A stretch of DNA of 64,000 bases from an uncultured Duncaniella sp. (GCA_910587515.1 CAJULW010000038.1:1-64000), one strand, 5' to 3'. Counted from the stretch's first letter, positions 9,064 through 17,646 are shown. Notes: generated by a model from the letters alone, not told the origin. Numbers and translations are program-made.

Positions 9064-10451
9064 AACCAATTATCTATATTCTGTTCACGATGTATGAGGT
9101 GTACGTTGGCTGAAGGATATTTATTTTTTATATGCCATGCTGTCTTTTGCGCTGAATACACGCTACGGTGCTGTCCTCCCGTACATCCGAAATTAACTAC
9201 AAGAGATGTGAAACCTCTACGTAAATAGCATTCAATTGATGGATCGATCAATCCAAAACAATTGTTGAGGAATGGTTGTATCTCTCCTTTGCACTCTAAA
9301 AAATCTATCACTGGTTTGTCAAGGCCGGTCAGTTTTTTGTATTCCTCATATCTTCCGGGATTTTCCATCCCTCTACAATCAAATACAAAACCACCACCGT
9401 TTCCAGAGTTGTCGACAGGAATTCCTTTTTTATATGAAAAACTGCATACGGTGACTGTCAAAGGTCCTATATCGATTGGTTGCCCTTTAATTTGTTGTGA
9501 TTCTTGCTCTTTTGAAATCATATCATCAAGAATGTATGATAGATACGGGTATTCATCGAATGGTTGTCGTATCAACGATTTTAAATTATCCAATGCCTGT
9601 GGAATACTCGCAAGGAAATGTTGTTTGTGTTCGAAACGACCTCTGAATCCGTATGCGCCCAGCACTTGAACAAATCGCAATAAAGAGAATTCTCTAATGC
9701 GTTCATAAAACCTGCTTTTATCTACATCGGTATATCGTGACACCGATTCGATGTATACATCAATGAGTTCAGTACGAAGTTCGTCAGAAAAACCGGCTCT
9801 TGCCTGTGTGGTAAATGATACGATATCATATTCAGCAGGACCTCTTCGTCCACCTTGAAAATCGATGAAATACAGTTCGTTGGATTTTACCATGATATTC
9901 CGTGATTGGAAATCACGATACATGAATGTCGCGTCGTTGCCTACGGACAACTTTTCGGCAAAATCCTTGAATTCTTTTTCAAGACGAGTTTCATTGTATG
10001 TCACCCCGGTTGTGTTGAGAAAACAGTATTTGAAATAATTCAAATCCCACATTATCGACAATGAATCAAATTCTTTGACCGGATAGCATTTATTGAAATC
10101 AAGTCCTTCAGCCCCGAAATATTGAAAGTCCGGAAGGATGGCTACAGCACGTCTGAGAAACGAAACATCATCTCGTTTCTCAAATAGAGACATGTCTCCA
10201 AGATCTTCTTGTAGATAACACAGCCTGTTTTTGGAAACAGCCTTAACCTCTGGAACAGGAAGCCCTTTTTTGCAAAAATGTCGAGACAGATAGATAAAGG
10301 CTTCGTTTTCATCTACAGAGGTTCCGACAACACCGACAACATCTTTCGGACCTCTTAGCCTGAAATACCTCCGGTTGCTACCGGCCGGTGTCAAAGGGTT
10401 TATTTCATCGGGGGCTACCCCGTATATGTTTTTATATAATTCGGTCAACAT
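9060..10451 (-). CDS. AmgK-like amino-sugar kinase fused to a RapZ C-terminal domain
   Basis: Two-domain cytoplasmic protein of 463 residues. Residues 1-310 form an aminoglycoside-phosphotransferase/choline-kinase fold: the catalytic loop is MYRDFQSRN with D180 and N185, and the DFG-like metal motif is IDFQGG. This resembles AmgK, the anomeric MurNAc/GlcNAc kinase. Residues 325-463 match the C-terminal domain of RapZ: FDCRGMENPGRY, TGLDKPVIDFL, GCTGGQHRSVY (from G422) and a final HRE. In E. coli that domain binds glucosamine-6-phosphate and controls GlmS through GlmZ/GlmY. The RapZ N-terminal P-loop domain and basic RNA-binding tail are absent. It is coupled to the MurU-like gene by a four-base overlap. 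A sensing role for the extra domain is inference. Confidence 0.88.
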   Translation of the reverse strand: MLTELYKNIYGVAPDEINPLTPAGSNRRYFRLRGPKDVVGVVGTSVDENEAFIYLSRHFCKKGLPVPEVKAVSKNRLCYLQEDLGDMSLFEKRDDVSFLRRAVAILPDFQYFGAEGLDFNKCYPVKEFDSLSIMWDLNYFKYCFLNTTGVTYNETRLEKEFKDFAEKLSVGNDATFMYRDFQSRNIMVKSNELYFIDFQGGRRGPAEYDIVSFTTQARAGFSDELRTELIDVYIESVSRYTDVDKSRFYERIREFSLLRFVQVLGAYGFRGRFEHKQHFLASIPQALDNLKSLIRQPFDEYPYLSYILDDMISKEQESQQIKGQPIDIGPLTVTVCSFSYKKGIPVDNSGNGGGFVFDCRGMENPGRYEEYKKLTGLDKPVIDFLECKGEIQPFLNNCFGLIDPSIECYLRRGFTSLVVNFGCTGGQHRSVYSAQKTAWHIKNKYPSANVHLIHREQNIDNWL

Positions 10452-10467
10452 TGATGATTAGTTTCTA

Positions 10468-10475
10468 CAAAGTTA
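10468..10475 (-). promoter_or_regulatory. -7 promoter element of the kinase-RapZ gene
   Basis: TAACTTTG on the minus strand, 16 bases before the ATG at 10451. No clear -33 box. Confidence 0.6.
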
Positions 10476-10514
10476 GTCAAAATCTCCTATTAACTGTCGT
10501 ACGTCTTTCGGTGT

Positions 10515-10546
10515 TTTGTGTATTTTTTCTAAAATACGTAACTTTG
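10515..10546 (+). promoter_or_regulatory. Bacteroidota promoter of the SpoU methyltransferase
   Basis: TTTG (10515-10518), 20 bases, TAACTTTG (10539-10546): a full match to the Bacteroidota primary-sigma consensus. It rules out a start upstream at 10516 and puts transcription start near 10553. Confidence 0.75.
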
Positions 10547-10557
10547 ACAATCTAATT

Positions 10558-11337
10558 ATGGCTTTTCACATGACTCTATTGACCAATAATTTGTGCCGAA
10601 TGATAAAATCTCTCGACGAGCGTAAGACTCGTCGTAAAGAAAACGCATTCAAAGCTGAAGGCACAAAATGCGTACTCGATACAATTGAATCCTTTTCATT
10701 GCGCTATCTGTTCGCTGTACGGGAGTGGATTGAATCTCACTCGGAAATATCGGCCGGCATCAACGGTGTGGTCAAACCTATGGAGTGTAGCAGACAAGAT
10801 ATGAAAAAAATGTCGAGTTTGACCACTCCAACCGACGTGATCGCAATATATGATATTCCCGATTACAGATTTAAAGCAAACGCGGCTGTAGACAATTTGG
10901 TTATAGCCCTTGATACCATACAGGATCCGGGCAATCTTGGAACCATCATCAGGGTTGCGGATTGGTTTGGTGTAAAAGATATAATCTGTAGCACCGGAAC
11001 CGCTGATTGTTTCAGCCCTAAAGTCATTCAAGCCACAATGGGATCGATCTCGAGGATTAGAATACATTACGGGGATCTACCGATGCTGATAAAAACATCA
11101 AATGCCACTGACGTATACGGCACATTCCTTGACGGTCACTCTATATCGGATGTTGAATTGAACCCGACAGGAGTCATCATAATAGGGAATGAGGGGAATG
11201 GCATTTCAGATGTGGTTGCACAGCATGTAACCAACCGTATTCTGATTCCGTCATATCCACCAGGAAGTCCTACCGGAGAGTCATTGAACGCAGCGGTCGC
11301 AACCGCGATCACCCTTGCAAAATTCAGGGGCTTATGA
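10558..11337 (+). CDS. TrmH/SpoU family RNA 2'-O-methyltransferase
   Basis: SPOUT methyltransferase of about 259 residues. The three SpoU motifs are present: LDTIQDPGNLGTIIRVADWF, IIGNEGNGISDVV, and PTGESLNAAVATAI near the C-terminus. The N-terminal 90 residues form the usual substrate-binding domain (KENAFKAEGTKCV). The target RNA cannot be read from the sequence. The open frame extends to 10516, but a full promoter lies inside that extension. The ATG at 10558 or the next one at 10570 is therefore the start; 10570 would leave a more usual leader. radA follows 31 bases later. Confidence 0.9.
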   Translation: MAFHMTLLTNNLCRMIKSLDERKTRRKENAFKAEGTKCVLDTIESFSLRYLFAVREWIESHSEISAGINGVVKPMECSRQDMKKMSSLTTPTDVIAIYDIPDYRFKANAAVDNLVIALDTIQDPGNLGTIIRVADWFGVKDIICSTGTADCFSPKVIQATMGSISRIRIHYGDLPMLIKTSNATDVYGTFLDGHSISDVELNPTGVIIIGNEGNGISDVVAQHVTNRILIPSYPPGSPTGESLNAAVATAITLAKFRGL

Positions 11338-11368
11338 GATCGGATACCATATAAGTTTCGTAATTAAG

Positions 11369-12739
11369 ATGAAAGGCAATAAAACAGCATGGTTCTGCTC
11401 GAATTGTGGAGCACAATCACCAAAATGGGAAGGCCGATGTCAGTCGTGCGGAGAATGGAACACAATGGTGGAGGAAAGAGTCTCGAGCGACAAAAAATCA
11501 AAAAGCCTTGCTCTTTCAGGTAAAAATGTCAAAAAAACTCGGCCTCAGCTGATACATGAAATAGATGATGTCGAGGAGGCTCGCATAAAAATGCCCAGTG
11601 CGGAATTAAATCGGGTGCTGGGAGGTGGTCTTGTCGCTGGAAGTCTTGTCTTGATAGGTGGAGAACCAGGAATAGGGAAGTCAACTCTTATTTTGCAGAA
11701 TATATTATCGATACGATCCCGCAAAATTTTATATATTTCAGGAGAGGAGAGTGCGAGACAACTGAAAATGAGAGCAGACCGTATTGGCAGACCTAACGAG
11801 AATGTGTATATTGTCTGTGAAACCTCTCTACAAAGCATACGCGACCACATCGAATCTGTCGATCCTGGACTTGTGGTAGTGGATTCCATACAGACTATCG
11901 CGTCGGATGACATTGAATCTGTGGCCGGAAGCGTATCACAGGTAAGGGAATGTGCGGCTCAACTATTGAAATATGCCAAGGAAACCTCCGTGCCGGTTAT
12001 ATTGATCGGCCACATAACCAAAGAGGGAAGTATAGCCGGTCCAAAGGTGCTTGAACACATAGTGGATGCCGTTTTACAATTTGAAGGTGACAGAAACAAT
12101 ATATATCGTATCCTCCGTTCCATAAAGAACCGCTTCGGATCTACGGCCGAACTCGGTATATATGAAATGTGTCATCGTGGATTGCGTGAGGTGGCCAATC
12201 CCTCGGAAATGTTCCTTTCTCAAGGCGACGAGGATTTGTCTGGCATATCTATTGGTGTCACGATGGAAGGTATACGGGCTTTTCTTATAGAGGTTCAGGC
12301 ATTGGTCAGCACCGCAGCATACGGAACCCCGCAACGTTCTGTCACAGGATTTGACTCAAAACGTATGAATATGCTTCTTGCTGTTCTTGAGAAACGGGTT
12401 GGTTTTAAACTTGCGGCCAAGGATGTTTTTCTCAATATAGCCGGAGGGCTTAAAGTGAATGATCCTTCACTTGATCTGGCTGTTATATGTGCCATACTAT
12501 CGTCAAATGTAGATATTGCTATTCCAAATAGAATCTGTATGGCCGGAGAGGTTGGTCTTTCTGGGGAAGTGAGACCGGTGACACGCATTGAACAGAGAAT
12601 AAAAGAAGCGGAAAGGCTTGGTATGGATAGTATAATCATACCTCGTCATAACCTAAAAGGGATAGATGTTTCCGGATTGAAGATTAAAATAATTGAAGTA
12701 TCCAAGGTCGAGGAGGCTTTCCGTACTTTATTCGCTTAA
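11369..12739 (+). CDS. radA: DNA repair protein RadA
   Basis: RecA-like ATPase that drives branch migration of recombination intermediates. The protein has 456 residues. A four-cysteine zinc finger starts the protein (WFCSNCGAQSPKWEGRC then SCG), the Walker A motif is GGEPGIGKST, and the RadA-specific KNRFG motif is in RSIKNRFGSTAE. A Lon-like C-terminal domain follows (VFLNIAGGLKVNDPSLDLA). The frame is open upstream to 11315, inside the previous gene, but the zinc finger and normal length support the ATG at 11369. Confidence 0.95.
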   Translation: MKGNKTAWFCSNCGAQSPKWEGRCQSCGEWNTMVEERVSSDKKSKSLALSGKNVKKTRPQLIHEIDDVEEARIKMPSAELNRVLGGGLVAGSLVLIGGEPGIGKSTLILQNILSIRSRKILYISGEESARQLKMRADRIGRPNENVYIVCETSLQSIRDHIESVDPGLVVVDSIQTIASDDIESVAGSVSQVRECAAQLLKYAKETSVPVILIGHITKEGSIAGPKVLEHIVDAVLQFEGDRNNIYRILRSIKNRFGSTAELGIYEMCHRGLREVANPSEMFLSQGDEDLSGISIGVTMEGIRAFLIEVQALVSTAAYGTPQRSVTGFDSKRMNMLLAVLEKRVGFKLAAKDVFLNIAGGLKVNDPSLDLAVICAILSSNVDIAIPNRICMAGEVGLSGEVRPVTRIEQRIKEAERLGMDSIIIPRHNLKGIDVSGLKIKIIEVSKVEEAFRTLFA

Positions 12740-12750
12740 AAAAGAGATCA

Positions 12751-13719
12751 ATGATGAGTATTGGAGCCAAAAAATCTATATTTTCGATAGCGTTAATCTT
12801 ATTGCCTAAATTGGGTTTAGCCCAAAACATTGAAAAAATAAAATACGGAGATTTCAATAATTGGGTGACAAGACACATACATGAGTCGGCTATAATAGGC
12901 GGAAATGAAAAAAACGTCTATGAAATAGGGCCGACACATATTATTGAAGGGAACAAGGCCTATCGAAATCTTGGCGGGTCTCCATGGGCGACAAGCAATG
13001 TATATGCCAAGGTTTCCGGTATTGTCAAGGCATCCAATGCTGTGTATCCTCATGAAAGGTCTGTAGGGAACAAATGCGCCAAACTATGTACTCAAATAGA
13101 AACGGTAAAAGTATTAGGACTCATAAATATGGACGTTATGGTGGCTGGATCTATATTTTTAGGTGAGATGATAGAGCCAGTTACTTCTACTAAAAATCCA
13201 TACAGTAAAATGGAGGTAGGAGTCCCGTTTACAAAGAGACCAAAATCGCTCGTTTTTGATTATAAAATAGATATGCCCGATGTGGATTACAGAATAAAAT
13301 CGTCTGGGTTTGGTCCTAAAAAGAAAATTTCAGGTCGGGATGAAGCCGTTGTTTTTGTTTATTTGCAAAAACGGTGGGAAGACGAAGATGGCAATCTCCA
13401 TGCTCATCGGATAGGATCTGCAGGGAGACATTTTTCATCATCGACTCAATGGATAAATAATTTTAGGCTCCCTATAATCTACGGAGATTTAAGCCGTAAA
13501 GGACGTATTCTTGATTATCTGAATCTTCGAACAGAAGAGGATTGCTATTATGCACGAAATTCAAAAGGAAAACTTGTTCCGGTGGTAGAAGAAGGATGGG
13601 ATGGGGGAGACACAATGCCTACTCATATAGTCGTAATGTTTTCAGCAGGAAACGGAGACCCGTTTGTCGGTACAGAAGGTCTGACATTCTATATAGATAA
13701 CGTGGCGTTTGAATACTAA
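12751..13719 (+). CDS. Exported PCMD-domain-like protein
   Basis: Protein of 322 residues with an N-terminal signal peptide (SIFSIALILLPKLGLAQ, likely cleaved after AQ). The body resembles the Bacteroidota PCMD family (putative carbohydrate metabolism domain): WATSNV..., TVYP-like NAVYPHERS, a VKVLGLIN stretch, GSIFLGEMIEP and FTKRPKSLVFDYK. It ends in GLTFYIDNVAFEY. These proteins are predicted beta-sandwich, surface or periplasmic, and their exact ligands are unknown. It sits 11 bases after radA and 11 before trmN6, so it is carried in a housekeeping operon and not in a polysaccharide utilisation locus. The family call rests on remembered motifs. Confidence 0.7.
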   Translation: MMSIGAKKSIFSIALILLPKLGLAQNIEKIKYGDFNNWVTRHIHESAIIGGNEKNVYEIGPTHIIEGNKAYRNLGGSPWATSNVYAKVSGIVKASNAVYPHERSVGNKCAKLCTQIETVKVLGLINMDVMVAGSIFLGEMIEPVTSTKNPYSKMEVGVPFTKRPKSLVFDYKIDMPDVDYRIKSSGFGPKKKISGRDEAVVFVYLQKRWEDEDGNLHAHRIGSAGRHFSSSTQWINNFRLPIIYGDLSRKGRILDYLNLRTEEDCYYARNSKGKLVPVVEEGWDGGDTMPTHIVVMFSAGNGDPFVGTEGLTFYIDNVAFEY

Positions 13720-13730
13720 AAATCAAGAGG

Positions 13731-14438
13731 ATGTTTCATTTTAAGCGATTCAGTATTGATGACAGTAATTGCGGTATGAAAGTCGGCACAGATGCCGTAA
13801 TTTTGGGAGCCTGGACAGAAGTCTGTGAGGCTAAAAACATTATCGACGCAGGCAGTGGCTCAGGGATAATCTCGCTTATGATGGCTCAAAGGACATCGGA
13901 TGCGCAAATAAAAGCTATCGAAATCGATGAAAATGCCTGTCGTGATGCCCGAAACAATGTTGCCAATTCGCCATGGAAGAGTAGGATAGAAGTCATCAAC
14001 GCAGATGTAATTGAATTTCCAATGAAACATACGTCTCCGCTTCTTGTGATCTCTAATCCACCGTTTTATTCAGAAACACTTCGTTCTCCCGAACAGTCAA
14101 GAGCTTTGGCACGCCACGATGATGAATTCGGAGTGGGATCTCTCATAAAATTGGCGGGTAAATTTCTTTCATTTCAGCATGATTCGCTTGCTTTCATTGC
14201 TCCATCGGAACGAGATGAAGAGATAGAATTTTTATTGTCCCTTTCCCGGCTTTCGCCATATAGAATAACGCACGTATATTCTAAAAAATGCAGAAGAGCC
14301 ATCCGGACATTATGGCAAGCCGGATGTGACAAGTTCAATTATAGCTGTGAATCAACCGATTTATATATCTGTGATCAAAACGGCATGTATACTAATGAGT
14401 ACATGCGTCTTACATCAGAGTTTTATCTTGACAAGTAA
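13731..14438 (+). CDS. trmN6: tRNA1(Val) (adenine37-N6)-methyltransferase
   Basis: SAM-dependent methyltransferase of the YfiC/TrmN6 family, modifying A37 of tRNA1(Val). The 235-residue length is right. SAM-binding motif I is IIDAGSGSGIISLMMAQR, and the adenine N6-type catalytic motif is NPPFY with N109. The start FHFKRFSIDD and the segment RHDDEFGVGSLI are typical of the family. It lies between the PCMD-like gene and a CPBP protease with very short gaps (11 and 9 bases). Confidence 0.92.
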   Translation: MFHFKRFSIDDSNCGMKVGTDAVILGAWTEVCEAKNIIDAGSGSGIISLMMAQRTSDAQIKAIEIDENACRDARNNVANSPWKSRIEVINADVIEFPMKHTSPLLVISNPPFYSETLRSPEQSRALARHDDEFGVGSLIKLAGKFLSFQHDSLAFIAPSERDEEIEFLLSLSRLSPYRITHVYSKKCRRAIRTLWQAGCDKFNYSCESTDLYICDQNGMYTNEYMRLTSEFYLDK

Positions 14439-14447
14439 TTAGAAATA

Positions 14448-15332
14448 ATGGAACAAAATTTTAGATTCAAGCCGATACAACGAATATTGATACTGATATT
14501 GTCAATGATGCTATTCACAATTATCGCATCATTGATAATATCAATAGTCACCAACAATGGGATAACCACACAAAGTCTCAGGATATCAACGGTTATCCAA
14601 GATTGTCTGATCTTCATAGTTCCGGCCATAGTATCAGCTATATGTATATCCGGCCTTCCGGCAAAATTTCTGGGGCTTGACCAAAAAATATCTGTTCCGT
14701 TCTTTATTCTCTCGATTACAGCCTTGTTGGCGTTCATTCCTACTATAAATATATTGGTCGATTATAATGAAAATATATCTTTTCCGGAATCATTGAAAAG
14801 TATTGAAGAATGGATGCGGGAATCTGAAAACAGAGCCCAATCGTCGGTTAAGATACTGCTGGGAGGAGACAGCGTTGCTTCATTGATCGTCAATATACTT
14901 ATTGTAGGGATTCTCGCAGGGTTCAGTGAGGAAATATTTTTTCGCGGAGCATTGCAACAGATAATACTATCTTTCAAATCAAATCATCATTTGGCGATAT
15001 GGATAACTGCTATAATATTCAGTGCATTTCATTTACAATTTTTTGGATTTATTCCCCGGTTGCTGCTCGGTGCTTTCTTCGGATATTTAATGTACTGGTC
15101 TGGTTCAATCTGGCTTCCGGCTATCATACATGCTCTTAACAATTCATTGGTGGTGTTGGTAAGTATGGGCAATTCAAACAATAATTTGGCCGACGGAGCT
15201 GGGTTGAATAGCTTTGGGCAAGATTCACCAATTCTGATTCTTGCTTCAGTTATTTTGACCGCTTTTATAATTTCAAAAATGAATAAGCTTAGTATAGAAA
15301 ACCATCATAAAATAACGGAAAAAATTGATTGA
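14448..15332 (+). CDS. CPBP family intramembrane glutamic protease
   Basis: Polytopic inner-membrane protein of 294 residues with about eight hydrophobic segments. The CPBP/Abi motifs are present in order: EEIFFRG with the catalytic glutamate at E161/E162, SAFHLQFFGFIPRLLLGAF, and HALNNS near the last helices. Members act as prenyl-CAAX-type or related intramembrane peptidases; the substrate here is unknown. The gene follows trmN6 by nine bases. An AT-rich gap and a new promoter at 15377-15407 follow it. Confidence 0.9.
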   Translation: MEQNFRFKPIQRILILILSMMLFTIIASLIISIVTNNGITTQSLRISTVIQDCLIFIVPAIVSAICISGLPAKFLGLDQKISVPFFILSITALLAFIPTINILVDYNENISFPESLKSIEEWMRESENRAQSSVKILLGGDSVASLIVNILIVGILAGFSEEIFFRGALQQIILSFKSNHHLAIWITAIIFSAFHLQFFGFIPRLLLGAFFGYLMYWSGSIWLPAIIHALNNSLVVLVSMGNSNNNLADGAGLNSFGQDSPILILASVILTAFIISKMNKLSIENHHKITEKID

Positions 15333-15376
15333 ATTTTTCTCAATTGTTAAATTAGCCTAAATGGATGGCTATCTAA

Positions 15377-15407
15377 TTGCCATTTGTAGGAAAATTTCTT
15401 AATTTTG
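15377..15407 (+). promoter_or_regulatory. Promoter of rlmD with long leader
   Basis: TTG (15377-15379), 20 bases, TAATTTTG (15400-15407). The rlmD ATG is 158 bases downstream, so the leader is about 150 nt, long for this window. Confidence 0.65.
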
Positions 15408-15455
15408 ACTCCAAAATAAGGAACATCTTAACCTAACTTACTAAAAATACCCAAC

Positions 15456-15498
15456 TCGTCGGTAAATGGTTTTAATAGCCGTTGCCGACGAAATTTTT
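15456..15498 (+). terminator. Terminator-like hairpin in the rlmD leader
   Basis: TCGTCGG (15456-15462) pairs with CCGACGA (15485-15491) and is followed by AATTTTTG with five T in a row (15494-15498). It lies between the rlmD promoter and its start codon, so it could act as an attenuator, or it may end read-through from the protease gene. Confidence 0.5.
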
Positions 15499-15564
15499 GT
15501 AATGGCATGATGATTCCAAACTGTAAGGGAGAGGTCGTCGATTTTAATTCAAATAAATATCTGA

Positions 15565-16974
15565 ATGGGAAGAAAAAGGAAAGAATTACCCCTTTTGAAC
15601 GGGGTTGAAATATTGGATGTAGCAGCAGAGGGAAATTCGATCGCACGAGTGGAAGAGATGGTTGTATTTATACCGTTTGGTGCGCCTGGAGATGTCGCGG
15701 ACATAAAAATTGATCGTAAAAAACGAAATTATGCGGAAGGTCATATCGAAAATCTTGTTAACCCATCTCCGATAAGGGTAGAGCCACGATGTGAACATTT
15801 TACCTTTTGTGGTGGATGTCGCTGGCAACATCTGCCATACGAATTTCAATTGAAATGCAAGCAAAAACAAGTTGAAGATGCATTGGAGCGTATCGCTAAA
15901 ATTCCATATCCGGCATTACAACCTATCATCGGTTCAGAGAATATCTGGGAATACCGTAATAAAATGGAGTATACATTTTCAAACAAAAAATGGCTTACAT
16001 TTGATCAATTAAGATCGGGAGAAGAATTTCCTGAGAGGCGAGCTGCAGGTTTCCATATATCCGGTGCTTTTGATAAGGTACTTGATATAAACCGCTGTCA
16101 TCTTCAAGACAATTTCGGCAATAGTCTACGTCTGTTTATAAAAAATTTCGGTATCCAGCATGGCTATTCCTTCTATGACCTCAGAGAGCAACACGGTTTT
16201 TTAAGAACTTTAATGATCCGAATATCATCAATTGGGGAAATAATGGCTGTCATGGTATTTGGAGAGGACGATAGCCCTAAGATCACGACATTGCTTGAAT
16301 CTGTGTCGAATGAATTCCCTGAAATAACATCATTGTTGTATGTTGTTAATACAAAAGTGAATGATACTATATCAGACCAGACCATAAATATATTTAAAGG
16401 TCGTGAGTACATTGAAGAGGAGATGGAAGGTTTAAAATTCCGTATAGGACCTAAATCATTTTATCAGACAAATTCTCTTCAGGCTTACCGACTATATTCG
16501 GTGGCAAGAGATTTCGCTAAACTGACCGGTGATGAACTCGTTTATGATTTGTATACAGGAACTGGTACTATCGCATGTTTCATAGCTCCGAAAGTCCAGC
16601 GAGTAATCGGTATTGAATATGTACCAGAGGCCATCGAAGATGCGAAAATTAATGCCGAAGTCAATCGTCTCGACAATACTGAATTTTATGCGGGAGACAT
16701 GAAAAATGTACTGACATCTGATTTTATAGCCGAACATGGCAGACCGGATGTGATGATTGTCGACCCGCCAAGAGCTGGAATGCACGAAGACGTGGTGAAC
16801 GTAATTTTGGATGCCGCTCCTAAACGGATTGTGTATGTAAGCTGCAACCCTGCAACACAGGCTCGTGATTTAGCTCTGCTCGATGAAAAATATGAAATAG
16901 AAGCTGTTCAACCTGTCGATATGTTTCCTCATACACAGCATGTTGAAAATGTTGTATCTTTGAGACTTAAATAA
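15565..16974 (+). CDS. rlmD: 23S rRNA (uracil1939-C5)-methyltransferase
   Basis: SAM-dependent rRNA uridine methyltransferase of 469 residues. An N-terminal TRAM-type beta-barrel (residues 8-65) is followed by iron-sulfur cysteines C76, C82 and C85, with C178 the probable fourth ligand. The Rossmann methyltransferase domain has YDLYTGTGTIACF, the catalytic motif is VSCNPAT with C427, and the C-terminus ends DMFPHTQHVENV. RlmD and the related RumB/TrmA enzymes share these motifs; the cluster and TRAM domain favour the RlmD/RumA branch. Its stop codon touches the A-run that is the T-tail of a minus-strand terminator. Confidence 0.9.
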   Translation: MGRKRKELPLLNGVEILDVAAEGNSIARVEEMVVFIPFGAPGDVADIKIDRKKRNYAEGHIENLVNPSPIRVEPRCEHFTFCGGCRWQHLPYEFQLKCKQKQVEDALERIAKIPYPALQPIIGSENIWEYRNKMEYTFSNKKWLTFDQLRSGEEFPERRAAGFHISGAFDKVLDINRCHLQDNFGNSLRLFIKNFGIQHGYSFYDLREQHGFLRTLMIRISSIGEIMAVMVFGEDDSPKITTLLESVSNEFPEITSLLYVVNTKVNDTISDQTINIFKGREYIEEEMEGLKFRIGPKSFYQTNSLQAYRLYSVARDFAKLTGDELVYDLYTGTGTIACFIAPKVQRVIGIEYVPEAIEDAKINAEVNRLDNTEFYAGDMKNVLTSDFIAEHGRPDVMIVDPPRAGMHEDVVNVILDAAPKRIVYVSCNPATQARDLALLDEKYEIEAVQPVDMFPHTQHVENVVSLRLK

Positions 16975-17006
16975 AAAAGCGTCCGCTGCATCTCGCAGCG
17001 TAACGC
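16973..17006 (-). terminator. Strong Rho-independent terminator (minus strand)
   Basis: On the minus strand GCGT (17003-17006), then CGCTGC, a five-base loop, GCAGCG and ACGC form a near-continuous stem followed by six T (16978-16973). The orientation terminates leftward transcription from the gap; on the plus strand there is no T tail. Confidence 0.85.
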
Positions 17007-17139
17007 CCGGAATTATAATCATCAATTCTAATTATCGGTTTTCGTTTTCTCAAACTTTTTTTACTTTGAAGTCGGTAGGCACAAAGACATGTGTTTTTAC
17101 CGGCTTCGCTTTAAAAGATAACAGCTTAATTGATTAAGG
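16973..17139 (-). ncRNA. Candidate intergenic small RNA of about 165 nt
   Basis: There is no convincing ORF here, but a minus-strand unit can be read. The -7 box TAATTTTG is at 17146-17153 and predicted transcription start is near 17139. A long hairpin lies at 17068-17107: ten-base arms with one mismatch, enclosing CACA/TGTG. The unit ends in the strong terminator at 16973-17006. A five-base stem with a TCAA loop lies just after the start. I do not recognise it as 6S, tmRNA, 4.5S or RNase P RNA. The alternative is a long 3' tail of topB, which is upstream on the same strand. Confidence 0.55.
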
Positions 17140-17145
17140 TAATAG

Positions 17146-17153
17146 CAAAATTA
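17146..17153 (-). promoter_or_regulatory. -7 element of the candidate small RNA
   Basis: TAATTTTG on the minus strand inside the gap between rlmD and topB; no good -33 box at the right spacing. Confidence 0.5.
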
Positions 17154-17646
17154 GCGGTAATTTATAATCTGAAGAGGATAAGAATGGTTTTGGATAGGTG
17201 TGTTTTTAGTTAGTATTTAGATATTGAAATTATTTTTAGAAACAGGATTATCATTAATTATAAGTGATTGGACTATGAGACCGTTGTGTTTTATGATGCA
17301 AAGATATAAACATAAAGCGATAGCTGCAAGCATGTTAACTCTAATTCGCTAAAAATTAACCAAAGAGACAATTGATGTACTATTTGATATGATAATTAGC
17401 TAAAAAATCATTAACAAATGATGGTGACTATGGAATGCTTTAATTTTAAGAGCTTATTTTTAATTAATATCATCATCTCATAATCGGCATTATGTTAAAT
17501 AATATCTTTTACCATATAACTTCAATTTCTTTATGCACCTTAGCCTTTTCGTCATATGCTATAATAAAATTTCCCATGATCATTTGGATATCTTTCTATG
17601 CCAGAATAAATTAATCGGTCTTGTATAAGGGTACCAAACAAAATTA
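17154..17646. other. Gene-free AT-rich stretch downstream of topB
   Basis: No ORF with coding character on either strand. It holds a second minus-strand promoter at 17299-17329 and is otherwise plain AT-rich sequence. Both flanking genes (rlmD and topB) end towards it. Confidence 0.6.
17299..17329 (-). promoter_or_regulatory. Minus-strand promoter in the rlmD-topB gap
   Basis: On the minus strand TTG (17327-17329), 20 bases, TATCTTTG (17299-17306). It would start a transcript near 17292 running into the small-RNA unit; no ORF of useful size follows. Confidence 0.5.

Noticed and set aside
10516..10557. Upstream extension of the SpoU methyltransferase
   Set aside because: A full promoter (10515-10546) overlaps it, so the codons would not be transcribed.
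14423..14737. 104-codon minus-strand ORF antisense to the CPBP protease
   Set aside because: It is the shadow of a membrane protein gene (mostly hydrophobic codons read backwards).
17073..17102. A nine-codon minus-strand ORF inside the small RNA candidate
   Set aside because: Too short, no ribosome-binding context, and it lies within the main hairpin stem.
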